64,000 nt of DNA, taken from NCBI RefSeq assembly GCF_016461785.1, contig NZ_JAEMUH010000016.1, forward strand, positions 55,084-119,083, read 5' to 3'. Shown here in pieces: positions 29,345 through 38,112 of this stretch. Source of the DNA: Marinomonas ostreistagni (GTDB lineage: Bacteria; Pseudomonadota; Gammaproteobacteria; Pseudomonadales; Marinomonadaceae). The notes below the pieces were generated by a model. It ran no database searches. It was not told the DNA's origin and saw nothing but the letters and a program-made list of their open reading frames with translations. Numbering within the stretch: position 1 is the first letter of the stretch; each line of letters opens with the position of its first letter. Made by a program: the position numbers and the translations under genes.

Positions 29345-29369
29345 AATTTTCAAGAGGTTTTATTAACTG

Positions 29370-29394
29370 TGAGGCTCGTGTTGAATCAGCCTCA
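29370..29394 (-). terminator. Weak hairpin after the rhlE-like gene
   Basis: On the minus strand a 7-bp stem TGAGGCT / AGCCTCA with an 11-base loop lies 12 bases after the helicase stop; the following sequence is only loosely T-rich, so termination is uncertain. Confidence 0.4.
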
Positions 29395-29405
29395 ACAACT
29401 AGGAA

Positions 29406-30656
29406 CTAACGACGACGAGATTTGCTGCTTTTCGCTTTGCCACCACTGCTTTGACCTAAGGCTTTAGCACGCAGAGCTTTTTTTGAGGGTTTGCGTTTCA
29501 AACTAGCTTGTTCTTCTTGAACCATTAAATTGGGTTCAAAGCCTTCCATCCACTGGGGCACGAAGTGCTCGCCGGTTAGTTTCTCGATGTCTTCCAGTAG
29601 ATATTTCTCTTTTGCTGAGACCAAGGAAATCGCCAAGCCTTCTTTGCCCGCTCGGCCAGTACGACCAATACGGTGAATGTAATCTTCTGCGTTGTACGGC
29701 AGTTCGTAGTTGATCACATATTGCAGCTGCTGGATGTCTAGGCCACGAGCCGCGACGTCGGTTGCGACCAAGGCACGTACTTGTCCGGTTTTGAATTCTT
29801 CTAGGCCGCGATCACGGGCACCTTGGGATTTATCACCATGCACACCGACGGCATTGATACCATCCTTACCCAATTCTTTGACCAGATCATCCACCGCTTG
29901 CTTGGTACGGGTAAAAATCAAAACCTGTTGCCAGTTTTTTGAGCCGATCAAGTAGGCCACTAAACCTGCTTTGCGTTTGCTATCCACTTCGTAAATACGT
30001 TGCTCAACTTTGGCAGCCGTAGCGTTTCGCTCAGCGACTTCGATCAACTTAGGCTGCTTTAAAATGGTTTTGCTAAGGGCAAAGACTTCATCATTAAAGG
30101 TCGCTGAAAAGAACAGAGTTTGGCGTGTTTCAGGCAGGCGTTTTAAAATGCGTTCGATATCGATAATAAAGCCCATATCCAGCATTCGATCGGCTTCATC
30201 AAGAATCAGTGTTTCCACGGTGCTTAGATCAATCAGCTCTTTCATCGCAAGCTCAAGCAAGCGACCTGGCGTTGCTACCAAGACATCACACCCTGCGTTT
30301 AACGCATCGATTTGCGGATTAATGCTCGCGCCTCCATAAGCCACCACTGCATTTAATCCTAAGCCTTGACTGTATTTCACAAAGCTTTTATGTACCTGCT
30401 GGGCAAGCTCTCGCGTCGGAGTGAGCACTAACACACGAATGGCTTTTTCTGATACTTCTCGTTCTAAATGACGTTGAATCAGCGGCAAAGCAAAGGCAGC
30501 GGTTTTACCCGTTCCCGTTTGCGCACCCGCCATCACATCATGACCGGCTAAGACTTCAGGGATCGCCGTTTGTTGAATCGGCGTTGGCGTTTGATAGCCA
30601 AGCGTGTCGAGGACTGACAGTAAATCCGCGTGAAGACCTAGGGTGGAGAAACTCAT
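29406..30656 (-). CDS. DEAD-box RNA helicase (RhlE-type)
   Basis: A 416-residue helicase with Q motif (TPTPIQQTAIP), motif I AQTGTGKTA, PTRELAQQ, GG, TPGRLLEL, DEAD box LDEADRMLDMGF, SAT, and domain 2 motifs VATDVAARGLDI and YIHRIGRTGRAG. The short basic tail (RKPSKKALRAKALG...SSKSRRR) is typical of RhlE-like proteins that act on ribosome assembly or RNA decay. The ATG at 30656 begins the conserved MSFSTLGL start. It lies 49 bases after the RecQ-type helicase stop on the same strand. Confidence 0.93.
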   Translation of the reverse strand: MSFSTLGLHADLLSVLDTLGYQTPTPIQQTAIPEVLAGHDVMAGAQTGTGKTAAFALPLIQRHLEREVSEKAIRVLVLTPTRELAQQVHKSFVKYSQGLGLNAVVAYGGASINPQIDALNAGCDVLVATPGRLLELAMKELIDLSTVETLILDEADRMLDMGFIIDIERILKRLPETRQTLFFSATFNDEVFALSKTILKQPKLIEVAERNATAAKVEQRIYEVDSKRKAGLVAYLIGSKNWQQVLIFTRTKQAVDDLVKELGKDGINAVGVHGDKSQGARDRGLEEFKTGQVRALVATDVAARGLDIQQLQYVINYELPYNAEDYIHRIGRTGRAGKEGLAISLVSAKEKYLLEDIEKLTGEHFVPQWMEGFEPNLMVQEEQASLKRKPSKKALRAKALGQSSGGKAKSSKSRRR

Positions 30657-30705
30657 AAACAAGCACCGCGCTAACAATAAATTGAGACGGCGCTAGTGTA
30701 TCACT

Positions 30706-32628
30706 TCATAGATTTTCTGCTTGGTTTAATAACATGCGGTAAGCCACGTCTTCGTACTTAGCAAAGCTTGGCTGTTGACGAGCTTTAAGCTTGGTAAAAA
30801 CGGGTTGTGTTAATCCCGCCATAAAGCGTGCAAGTAGGACTGGCGTTACTTGGTTCTGCGGCAGCTTTTGCAGCAGCCAAAGTTTCGCCGTTTGCATGTC
30901 ACTTGATAAGCTATCTATCACTTGATAGCTGCCATGTTTATCCAAAGATAAAACATCGCCGCGACATACTGAGCAATGGCCACAATGCTCTGGTGCTTGT
31001 TGATCACCAAAGTAGCGAGCCAAGTTATGGTTCAAGCAGCGATCAAGCTCAAAGAAACGAATCATGGTGGCGATACGCTCGATTTCAGAGGTTTCTTTTT
31101 GCGTCACGTAGCTTTGCAGCTTTTCAGCAAGAGCGGGCGTTATTAGCTCGGTACGTACGCCATACACTTCTGTCAGACCTTTGGTTTCTAGGGTAATCAA
31201 GTCTCGATCCGCGAGTTGCTCCAGTAAGCTTAAGACCGCACCGCGTTCTAGGCCTTGTTGATGCAGACGCTCAAAATCTGGCACACCCCAAATTTTCTTA
31301 AATACAGTTTGCTGCGCCACGCCATTGAACACTTCCTGTTGTTCAACAGGCAAAGCAGCGCGAATCTGCTCAAAACTTTGATTCCATTTAAGTTTTACAT
31401 CACTGTAATAGCTGTAGCGCGGGACAATCGCACCTGCGATTTCCATTTGTACCAATAGGGTTTTCAGCGGCAACGCTCGGATATTGGTCACTTGTGACAG
31501 ACCATAAGCTTGAGTTTCCCATTCACCATTGATCGTATTGCTGAAGATTTCTTGCAGTAAAGATTGGATGGCGTGAGGCTCTGGCGTGTCACCGTAGACG
31601 AAGTTTTCTAAGACATTTAACCCATCAAGGCTCGCCAGCATAACACAGCGACTGGGTTGACCATCACGTCCTGCACGGCCAATTTCTTGACTGTAGTTTT
31701 CAATAGATTTCGGTAGATCGTAATGTACGACAAAGCGAATATCAGACTTATCAATACCCATACCAAAAGCGATGGTGGCGACGATGATACGTGTTTGCCC
31801 AGCCATGAAATCATTCTGAATGGCGGCGCGCACTTCATTGCCAAGCCCAGCATGATACGACACGGCGGAATAGCCTGACTGCTGTAGAGTCGCGGCTAAT
31901 TCATCGGCGGTTTTTTGCTGCGTCACATAGACAATGCCCGCCCCTTGGGTGTCGTTTAGCACTTGGCGCAGCAACGCTTGTTTGTCTTGGCCCTGAGCCG
32001 AGATTAAATCGATATCCAAGTTATGGCGGTAAAAGCCGGTTTGCACAATATGGTTTGGCGCAATACTGAACTTGAGCGCCATATCTTTTTGCACTCGACG
32101 AGTGGCCGTTGCTGTAAGCAGCAATACTAAGGGAATACTCAACTCTTGCTGATATTGTGGCAGCTTTAAATAGTCGGGGCGGAAATTATGACCCCACTCT
32201 GAGATACAATGGGCTTCGTCTACCACCAACATAGAAATCGGCACACCTTGAATAAAGCGGCGGAAGCGCTCGTTTTTAAAACGCTCTACTGAGATCATCA
32301 AGATTTTAATGCGCCCTTCTCGCACCTGTTGCATCACGGCCTGACTTTCTTCTTTAGCTTGGGTCGAATCAAGGCTCGCGCTCGGGATGCCCTTGCTTTG
32401 CAAAAAAGCCAGCTGATCGTGCATCAGCGCAATTAATGGCGAAATCACAAGTGTCAGATTGGGTAGCTGGGTCGCAGTAAACTGATAACACAAGGATTTA
32501 CCGGAACCCGTGGGAAATACGGCAAGGGACGATTGTCCTGCGAGCAATTGTTCGATCGTTTGTTGCTGTCCTTCGCGAAACTGATCGAAACCGAAATACT
32601 GATTTAGCAATCCTGCTAATGGCTGCAT
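30706..32628 (-). CDS. RecQ-family ATP-dependent DNA helicase
   Basis: A 640-residue superfamily 2 helicase. Motifs: FGFDQFREGQQQTI, Walker A FPTGSGKSLCYQ, ISPLIALMHDQ, DEAH box VVDEAHCISEWGHNFRPDY, TATATRRV, and domain 2 VSYHAGL, VATIAFGMGIDKSDIRFVVHYDLPKSIENYSQEIGRAGRDG. A zinc-binding RecQ-C segment follows (CLNHNLARYFGDQQAPEHCGHCSVC). No HRDC domain is evident at the C-terminus, so it may be a RecQ-like paralogue rather than RecQ itself. It would unwind DNA 3' to 5' in repair. Confidence 0.92.
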   Translation of the reverse strand: MQPLAGLLNQYFGFDQFREGQQQTIEQLLAGQSSLAVFPTGSGKSLCYQFTATQLPNLTLVISPLIALMHDQLAFLQSKGIPSASLDSTQAKEESQAVMQQVREGRIKILMISVERFKNERFRRFIQGVPISMLVVDEAHCISEWGHNFRPDYLKLPQYQQELSIPLVLLLTATATRRVQKDMALKFSIAPNHIVQTGFYRHNLDIDLISAQGQDKQALLRQVLNDTQGAGIVYVTQQKTADELAATLQQSGYSAVSYHAGLGNEVRAAIQNDFMAGQTRIIVATIAFGMGIDKSDIRFVVHYDLPKSIENYSQEIGRAGRDGQPSRCVMLASLDGLNVLENFVYGDTPEPHAIQSLLQEIFSNTINGEWETQAYGLSQVTNIRALPLKTLLVQMEIAGAIVPRYSYYSDVKLKWNQSFEQIRAALPVEQQEVFNGVAQQTVFKKIWGVPDFERLHQQGLERGAVLSLLEQLADRDLITLETKGLTEVYGVRTELITPALAEKLQSYVTQKETSEIERIATMIRFFELDRCLNHNLARYFGDQQAPEHCGHCSVCRGDVLSLDKHGSYQVIDSLSSDMQTAKLWLLQKLPQNQVTPVLLARFMAGLTQPVFTKLKARQQPSFAKYEDVAYRMLLNQAENL

Positions 32629-32757
32629 GATGGAAACCTTTAATTAAGTAACAATGAGTGCCTTATCATTTTCGCGAAAACGCTTGTGTAATGACAACTG
32701 TATTGGCACAAATCTCTGCTAAAATCGGCACCATTCACTTTTGTATGAGTTGCTACT

Positions 32758-33411
32758 ATGGAAACACCCACGATTGAAGCCATTGATGCTTGGACAACAC
32801 CACTGTTTGTGGCGGAACTGGCCGACCACGAATTTCTAAAAGACGCCCTACTGACACATATTTACCAGCGCCAGCAAGAACAAGAAAACGCGGTCGACAG
32901 CGATGTGGCCGTTCAAGCTAAGCACAATCTGTCTGAAAGCCGTTTGGATTTTCTTGAAGACGAAGTACCGGAAGTCATGGAACTGCGTCGTATGGTGGAA
33001 GAGCTGATCGCGGAGGTTGCATTTGAGGTGAACCATCAGTACTGGCCAGAAGACGCTGAAGCTTATGCTCATGTGATCGAATCTTGGTACCACATTACTA
33101 AAAACGGTGGTTACCATGACGCCCACTCGCACCCAAATTGCTCTTGGTGTGGCATTTATTACCTTGATCCAGGTGAAGCGAACCTTGAAGGGCGCAATGG
33201 CATCAACCGTTTCTATGATCCACGCGTCAACGCTGAGCATTACGCTGACCCAGGTACAGCTTACTTAGGTGGCCAAGGCTTTTGGGATTTTGCGCCAAAA
33301 GAAGGTCAAGTGGTCATCTTCCCCTCTTACTTAAAACACTCGGCACTGCCCTATTTTGGCCAAAAAGACCGCGTTGTGGTGGCCTTTAACTGCGTGATAG
33401 AGTTGGATTAA
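32758..33411 (+). CDS. TIGR02466-type putative 2OG-Fe(II) oxygenase
   Basis: A 217-residue protein matching the 2OG-FeII_Oxy_5 family: SWYHITKNGGYHDAHSHPNCSWCGIYYL with candidate metal ligands H123 and H125, then VVIFPSYLKHSALPYFGQKDRVVVAFNC with H194 and the 2-oxoglutarate Arg205. Substrate unknown; relatives occur in phages and marine bacteria. It is divergent from the recQ-like gene and followed after 26 bases by a small membrane protein gene. Confidence 0.85.
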   Translation: METPTIEAIDAWTTPLFVAELADHEFLKDALLTHIYQRQQEQENAVDSDVAVQAKHNLSESRLDFLEDEVPEVMELRRMVEELIAEVAFEVNHQYWPEDAEAYAHVIESWYHITKNGGYHDAHSHPNCSWCGIYYLDPGEANLEGRNGINRFYDPRVNAEHYADPGTAYLGGQGFWDFAPKEGQVVIFPSYLKHSALPYFGQKDRVVVAFNCVIELD

Positions 33412-33437
33412 TACATTCCCATCTGAGGAGCTGAGGC

Positions 33438-33785
33438 ATGAACGATGACAATCCGATGTCTGCGTACGAGGCACAAGCGAAACAAAATGCGTTGATTGCG
33501 TACGGCTTTATGCTCCTTGGTCTGTTCACCGGTGTCTTTTGGCTAGTGGGCGCCGTATGGGCCATGGCCAAAGCACGTGAAGCTAAACTCTCAGTTTTCT
33601 ATGACCACTATCAGAACATGATCAGTATCTTCTGGTGGGGACTGGGGATCAGCATTGTAGGGTTCTTATTAGCACTTTTCTTTATTGGTTACGTTTTGTT
33701 ACTAGGGGTATGGCTGTGGTCTGTCATAAAGCTATTTAAAGGTCTCTTTCGACTTTTAAACGACCAGCCATATCAAACCTTGTAA
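33438..33785 (+). CDS. Small membrane protein (DUF4870-like)
   Basis: A 115-residue protein with three or four membrane helices: about 20-42, 66-85 and 86-105. A short charged stretch (KAREAKLSVFYDHYQNMI) separates the first and second hydrophobic blocks, as in DUF4870-like proteins. A good ribosome site (GAGGAG) precedes the ATG. It may be co-transcribed with the preceding oxygenase gene. No function can be assigned. Confidence 0.75.
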   Translation: MNDDNPMSAYEAQAKQNALIAYGFMLLGLFTGVFWLVGAVWAMAKAREAKLSVFYDHYQNMISIFWWGLGISIVGFLLALFFIGYVLLLGVWLWSVIKLFKGLFRLLNDQPYQTL

Positions 33786-33940
33786 CAAAAATTAACGTAT
33801 AAGTTTGATAAAGTTCCTTTATTCCGCAAAACATTGATGTAAGTTATTTAATAAGCATCACCCTGTTTTCAAGGCATGTTAAAATCCAAATTTCTCACCT
33901 GATTTGATTATGGCTTCAAACGTAAAGGAACTGAAACGGT

Positions 33941-34954
33941 ATGGGTCGCTCAACCTCAAAAGTTAACCAGTATTTCCGCCAAACCATTCCCATGATGGTG
34001 AAGAATAATGTACCGGTCACGCCGCCTTATTACACGCTTTGGTTTACTTACACCACTGGCGAGCTTCCAGCCTTATCCCAGCGAATGGATGACATCATTG
34101 CACAACAAGGGCAATGTGATCGTTATACCTGTGATCAGTTGCTGGACGAGTACCTTTTAAACTCAGCTGAAGATAGACTGGTTGAAATGCAAAGCAACAT
34201 CAATCAGGTCGTCAAATCCATCGGTAGCTCTACCGAAAACGCCATGAGTCATGCACACGATTTAAACCAATCGCTTTCTGCAGATATCCAACTAATGGCT
34301 GATGAAGCATTGCAAAATGACACTCCATCAGCCCACAAAATGGTTTCCATGGCACGCGATTTTATGAGCAAAACAGAAGCGTATCGTTGTCAGCTAGAAA
34401 AGCAGAATTCAGAGATAGATGCACTTAAGCAGAAAATCGCAGAAACAGAAAAGCTAATGTATCTGGATGGCTTAACGGAAATCAATAATCGTAAGAAATT
34501 TAACGAAGATCTTAGCCTTTTCACTGCCTCCACAGAGGACACATGCTTATTACTTGTCGATATTGACCACTTCAAACCGTTCAATGACGAATACGGTCAT
34601 CTTGTGGGTGATAAAGTCATTCAGACCGTGGCTAAGACTCTTGAACAAAGCTGCAACATCAAAAATGGTGTACAAGCCTATCGCTTTGGTGGTGAGGAGT
34701 TTGCGCTTTTGATGCCCAACGCCAACATTACAATTGCCACTCAATTTGCCAATGACATTCGCGAACGCATCAGTCGGATCAGTCTAACGAATAAGAAAAC
34801 AGGCCAGAGTATCCGCTCCATTACGACTTCACTTGGCGTTGCTCAATTCAAGTCAGGAGAAGCACTGGACGCTTTGATTGAACGAGCAGACCAATGCCTG
34901 TATGAAGCTAAAAATGCTGGACGGAATTGTGTACGACCAGCGCTAGCAAGCTAA
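33941..34954 (+). CDS. GGDEF diguanylate cyclase (soluble)
   Basis: A 337-residue protein with no membrane helix. The N-terminal 170 residues are helical and end in a coiled coil (QLEKQNSEIDALKQKIAETEKL). The GGDEF domain has LLLVDIDHFKPFNDEYGH and an intact RFGGEEFALLMP, so it should make c-di-GMP. The residues at the usual inhibitory site before GGEEF are K and V rather than R and D, so product inhibition is probably absent. The stop directly abuts that of the convergent TetR gene. Confidence 0.92.
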   Translation: MGRSTSKVNQYFRQTIPMMVKNNVPVTPPYYTLWFTYTTGELPALSQRMDDIIAQQGQCDRYTCDQLLDEYLLNSAEDRLVEMQSNINQVVKSIGSSTENAMSHAHDLNQSLSADIQLMADEALQNDTPSAHKMVSMARDFMSKTEAYRCQLEKQNSEIDALKQKIAETEKLMYLDGLTEINNRKKFNEDLSLFTASTEDTCLLLVDIDHFKPFNDEYGHLVGDKVIQTVAKTLEQSCNIKNGVQAYRFGGEEFALLMPNANITIATQFANDIRERISRISLTNKKTGQSIRSITTSLGVAQFKSGEALDALIERADQCLYEAKNAGRNCVRPALAS

Positions 34955-35509
34955 TTACCTAAACAGTGTTTTGGCCATATGCCAAGCTTTTATGGCCGCT
35001 TGACGATCTTTGCCTAAATAAGCTTGCGTAATCGCCCCCTCTTTTAAAAGTGCGACCTGATCCGCCATCGTACGCGCTCGATCCTCACCATATTCGGCTG
35101 ATAAAGCCGATAGTAAGTAATTAACAATGGCTTGCTTGTGCTCAAAACACAGATCATTCACACGGTGCTGTACAAACTCTGCGTTTACTTTGACGAAGAA
35201 ACAGCCCTGAAATGACATAAGACTATCGACGCGATCATTAAACCAGTCATCTAAGCCATCAAACATAGCTTTAACGATTGTTTCCGCCTCAGAATATTGA
35301 TCCATCAACCCAAAAATCCATGTGCGAAAACGCTCATCACGATAAGCAATGACCGCCTCTAACAGAGCTTCTTTGCTAGCAAAGTGCGTGTACAGGGTTT
35401 TCTTGGCAACACCGGTTTCGGCCAAGATTTGATTGATCCCCACACTGTGGACACCATTTAAATAAAACAGCTCAAACGCCGTTTTTATTAATTCGTCTCG
35501 TTTTGTCAT
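34955..35509 (-). CDS. TetR/AcrR-family regulator
   Basis: A 184-residue repressor. The N-terminal HTH reads ELIKTAFELFYLNGVHSVGINQILAETGVAKKTLYTHFASKEALLEAVIAYRD. The C-terminal ligand domain is of the YxaF/NemR-like kind (LMSFQGCFFVKVNAEF, AQVALLKEGAITQAYL). Two matching inverted repeats lie in the 105-base gap to the divergent HPP gene, so it very likely controls that gene and itself. The Cys in SFQGCFF might sense electrophiles, which is inference. Confidence 0.92.
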   Translation of the reverse strand: MTKRDELIKTAFELFYLNGVHSVGINQILAETGVAKKTLYTHFASKEALLEAVIAYRDERFRTWIFGLMDQYSEAETIVKAMFDGLDDWFNDRVDSLMSFQGCFFVKVNAEFVQHRVNDLCFEHKQAIVNYLLSALSAEYGEDRARTMADQVALLKEGAITQAYLGKDRQAAIKAWHMAKTLFR

Positions 35510-35540
35510 AGCGTTCCTCTTTCAGAAAAGTTTGACAGAG

Positions 35541-35558
35541 GTAGACAGGCTTGTCTAC
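35541..35558. promoter_or_regulatory. Palindromic operator 1 (TetR target)
   Basis: Perfect 7-base arms GTAGACA / TGTCTAC around GGCT. It resembles the NemR box TAGACC-N4-GGTCTA. It lies in the TetR/HPP divergent promoter region. Confidence 0.75.
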
Positions 35559-35565
35559 TCTTTAT

Positions 35566-35587
35566 AGGTAGACAGATCGGTCTACCT
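35566..35587. promoter_or_regulatory. Palindromic operator 2 (TetR target)
   Basis: Eight-base arms AGGTAGAC / GTCTACCT around AGATCG, centred 27 bases from operator 1 and sharing the TAGAC core. Two copies of the same core in one divergent promoter strongly suggest cooperative TetR-family binding. Confidence 0.78.
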
Positions 35588-35614
35588 ATACACTACAACT
35601 TCGATGAGGTCTTT

Positions 35615-36100
35615 ATGCTTCTGCGTTCTCTTAATGCTCACCCTATTCCTAAAGCCCTGCTCGCGGGGTTAGGCGCCTGTTTATGCATTTCATTGCTGGC
35701 ATTGGGCGGTGAATTGTCACCCGAATACTTCGGTATCATGGCGCCGTTTGGTGCCACCATGGTGATCTTATTTGTATTACCGCAAAGCCCTTTAGCACAG
35801 CCACGTAATATTATCGGCGGCCATTTTCTAACCGCTTGCATTGGTGTGCTGATGGCTCACTATGTCGATAGCACGCCACTTATGCTAGGTCTAGCAGTCG
35901 GTCTGGGCGTGATGATCATGATGCTGACCAATACCCTTCATCCACCCGCTGGTGCAAACCCATTATTAATAATGATGACTGGCGCATCGTGGGGTTTCTT
36001 ATTCAATCCAGTACTGATTGGTTGTCTTCTGATTGTAGTCATTGGCTGGGGTTACCACCGTTTTATCAGCGGTACGGAATACCCTAAGAAACAAGGATGA
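35615..36100 (+). CDS. HPP-family membrane protein
   Basis: A 161-residue inner-membrane protein with four to five helices and the defining HPPAGANPLL motif, plus FGATMVILFVLPQSPLAQPRNIIGGH. HPP proteins of cyanobacteria and chloroplasts have been linked to nitrite transport; the bacterial role is otherwise unclear. Single gene, controlled by the divergent TetR gene through two operators. About 70 bases later an LLM oxidoreductase gene follows on the same strand. Confidence 0.9.
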   Translation: MLLRSLNAHPIPKALLAGLGACLCISLLALGGELSPEYFGIMAPFGATMVILFVLPQSPLAQPRNIIGGHFLTACIGVLMAHYVDSTPLMLGLAVGLGVMIMMLTNTLHPPAGANPLLIMMTGASWGFLFNPVLIGCLLIVVIGWGYHRFISGTEYPKKQG

Positions 36101-36172
36101 TGACCGTTATACCCTTGCCAAACGATGACCTAGCCCTCACTGTGAGAGCTATGTAAAAGTTTGGAGGACACT

Positions 36173-37174
36173 ATGTCGATCCCATTTTCGATTTTAGACT
36201 TGGCTCCCATCGGTGAAGGCCAGTCTGTTGCCGATGCGATTCAAAACAGTAAAGCCCTAGCTCAATGCGCTGAAGCCAACGGTTATCAGCGCGTTTGGTT
36301 AGCCGAGCACCACGGCATGCGTGGCATTGCCAGTGCAGCCACGGCGGTTATGCTTGGTGCGATTGGTGAAGCTACTAGCAAGATACGCATTGGCTCCGGT
36401 GGTGTCATGCTACCTAACCATGCGCCATTAGTGATTGCTGAGCAGTTCGGAACGTTAGCTGAGATGTTCCCAGGTCGAGTCGACCTTGGTTTAGGACGTG
36501 CTCCGGGCACCGATATGGCCACTGCAAGAGCACTGCGTCGAAATCTTGGCGGTCCGGTAGATACCTATGCTGACGACGTAGAAGAGCTACAAGGTTACTT
36601 AGCAGATGAGAATAAAATCAAACCCATTATGGCGATGCCGGGGCAAGGCACGAATATTCCCATTTGGTTGTTAGGCTCGAGCCTGTATTCTGCTCAATTA
36701 GCCGCTCATATGGGATTGCCGTTTTCGTTTGCTTCACATTTTGCTCCGGACATGTTGCTCGAAGCACTTAACGTCTACCGTGCTAACTTTCGCCCCTCAG
36801 AACAACTGGATAAACCCTACGTGTCTGCCGGGGTGATGGCCTCCGTTGCAGAAACAGATGAAGAGGCAAAGTACCACTTTACCTCAGCACAGATTAAGTT
36901 CGCCCACTTACGTCGAAATGCAAATCGTCCTTTCCCAAAACCTGTGGCAGACTTGCAAAGCGCCGTTGCGGCGGCAGAAATGCCAATGATTAATCAGACG
37001 CTTCGTTACGCGATGGTCGGCTCACCCACAACAGTTGAGCATCGCTTGGCACAATTTATCGAGCTTACTGATGTGGATGAGATCATTATTTCCTTTCCGT
37101 TACACGACCCTCAGGTACGTTTACAAGCCGTCGAGTTGATGGCGGGCGCTTCACTCATGGCAAAGCAAGCCTAG
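36173..37174 (+). CDS. LLM-class flavin-dependent oxidoreductase (MsnO8/YhbW type)
   Basis: A 333-residue luciferase-like monooxygenase. Typical segments are [79 protein letters not shown] and the late [12 protein letters not shown]. It would use FMNH2 and O2 on an unknown substrate. The ATG at 36173 has GGAGGA five bases upstream. It may belong to the same transcription unit as the HPP gene. Confidence 0.92.
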   Translation: MSIPFSILDLAPIGEGQSVADAIQNSKALAQCAEANGYQRVWLAEHHGMRGIASAATAVMLGAIGEATSKIRIGSGGVMLPNHAPLVIAEQFGTLAEMFPGRVDLGLGRAPGTDMATARALRRNLGGPVDTYADDVEELQGYLADENKIKPIMAMPGQGTNIPIWLLGSSLYSAQLAAHMGLPFSFASHFAPDMLLEALNVYRANFRPSEQLDKPYVSAGVMASVAETDEEAKYHFTSAQIKFAHLRRNANRPFPKPVADLQSAVAAAEMPMINQTLRYAMVGSPTTVEHRLAQFIELTDVDEIIISFPLHDPQVRLQAVELMAGASLMAKQA

Positions 37175-37204
37175 TGTAAAGCTCCTTATGACTTAGACTG
37201 CTGC

Positions 37205-38095
37205 TTATTGTGCTTTAGGCAGCAACGCCTCTAACGCCATGGTTAATGCGGGTAATGACACGGTTCCATGATTCATATAGGGCAGCTCTCGTAACTCACT
37301 GTGAAGACCTTGCTTAGTAAACCATTGCTGAGCAAGCTTCGCATCAGAGACCATAAAATCCATTTCATCCCCACCAACAACCATAAGTACAGGCTTGTTC
37401 TCCAGATTTTCTGGCGATTGCTGCTCTAGAAGTGGTTTAAGATACCCTTCATTCCACCAAAGCGAGGGGCTCGCTGCCGCATAGGCTGAAAAGGCCTCAG
37501 GATGAATGTGTAGCGTGTAAAGTGTAAATAACCCACCTAACGAATGCCCAAACAAAATCTGTTGTTGCTCATTGATCTCGTATTGCTGAGCCAACCATGG
37601 GCGTATTTGCTCAATTAAAAACCCTTGTAAGGCTTCCGCCCCTCCGTATTGAATGTTTTTAAAGCGATCCATATGCTTCAGTGGTGCCTTGGGTGGCTCT
37701 GGTGTTGGTGGGGTTAAGTCATACCAGCGTCGCTCAATGTCATATAAGCCATCAATTGGATAGCCAATGCCCACAATGATCGCAGGCTGTTTTCCCCCTG
37801 CACGCTCATGGGTTAATGTTTGGCTGACGGTGACGGCCGATGAAAAAAATGCATTACCATCGAGAAGATAGACGACTGGAAAGCCTCCTTCTGGTGCCGA
37901 CACATTAGGCACTGAAACAAATACTCGATAAGGCGAAACTTGACCATCGACTTGCCAATCAACGGAATAGCTATTGGGCAACGTGTAAATCACGGGTGTC
38001 GGCGTTGAAATATCTTGGGCGAACACTTGGGTCATAAAGTTTCCTATCAAACATACTAAACAGCTAAGTAAATGGCGACGAATGTTAAAAAGCAT
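37205..38095 (-). CDS. Periplasmic siderophore-esterase-like alpha/beta hydrolase
   Basis: A 296-residue hydrolase of the PF00756 esterase family with a signal peptide (ending near FMTQVFA). The nucleophile elbow is GHSLGG, and the oxyanion side is FPVVYLLDGNAFF. The pattern (IVGIGYPIDGLYDIERRWYDLTPP, ASPSLWWNEGYL, and the late NHGTVSLPAL) resembles IroE and related enzymes that hydrolyse ferric or apo catecholate siderophores in the periplasm. It lies 17 bases downstream of an AraC gene and opposite a TonB-dependent receptor, which fits iron release or processing of a siderophore. Substrate inferred only. Confidence 0.85.
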   Translation of the reverse strand: MLFNIRRHLLSCLVCLIGNFMTQVFAQDISTPTPVIYTLPNSYSVDWQVDGQVSPYRVFVSVPNVSAPEGGFPVVYLLDGNAFFSSAVTVSQTLTHERAGGKQPAIIVGIGYPIDGLYDIERRWYDLTPPTPEPPKAPLKHMDRFKNIQYGGAEALQGFLIEQIRPWLAQQYEINEQQQILFGHSLGGLFTLYTLHIHPEAFSAYAAASPSLWWNEGYLKPLLEQQSPENLENKPVLMVVGGDEMDFMVSDAKLAQQWFTKQGLHSELRELPYMNHGTVSLPALTMALEALLPKAQ

Positions 38096-38112
38096 GGGCT
38101 TGTCTCAGTTGA

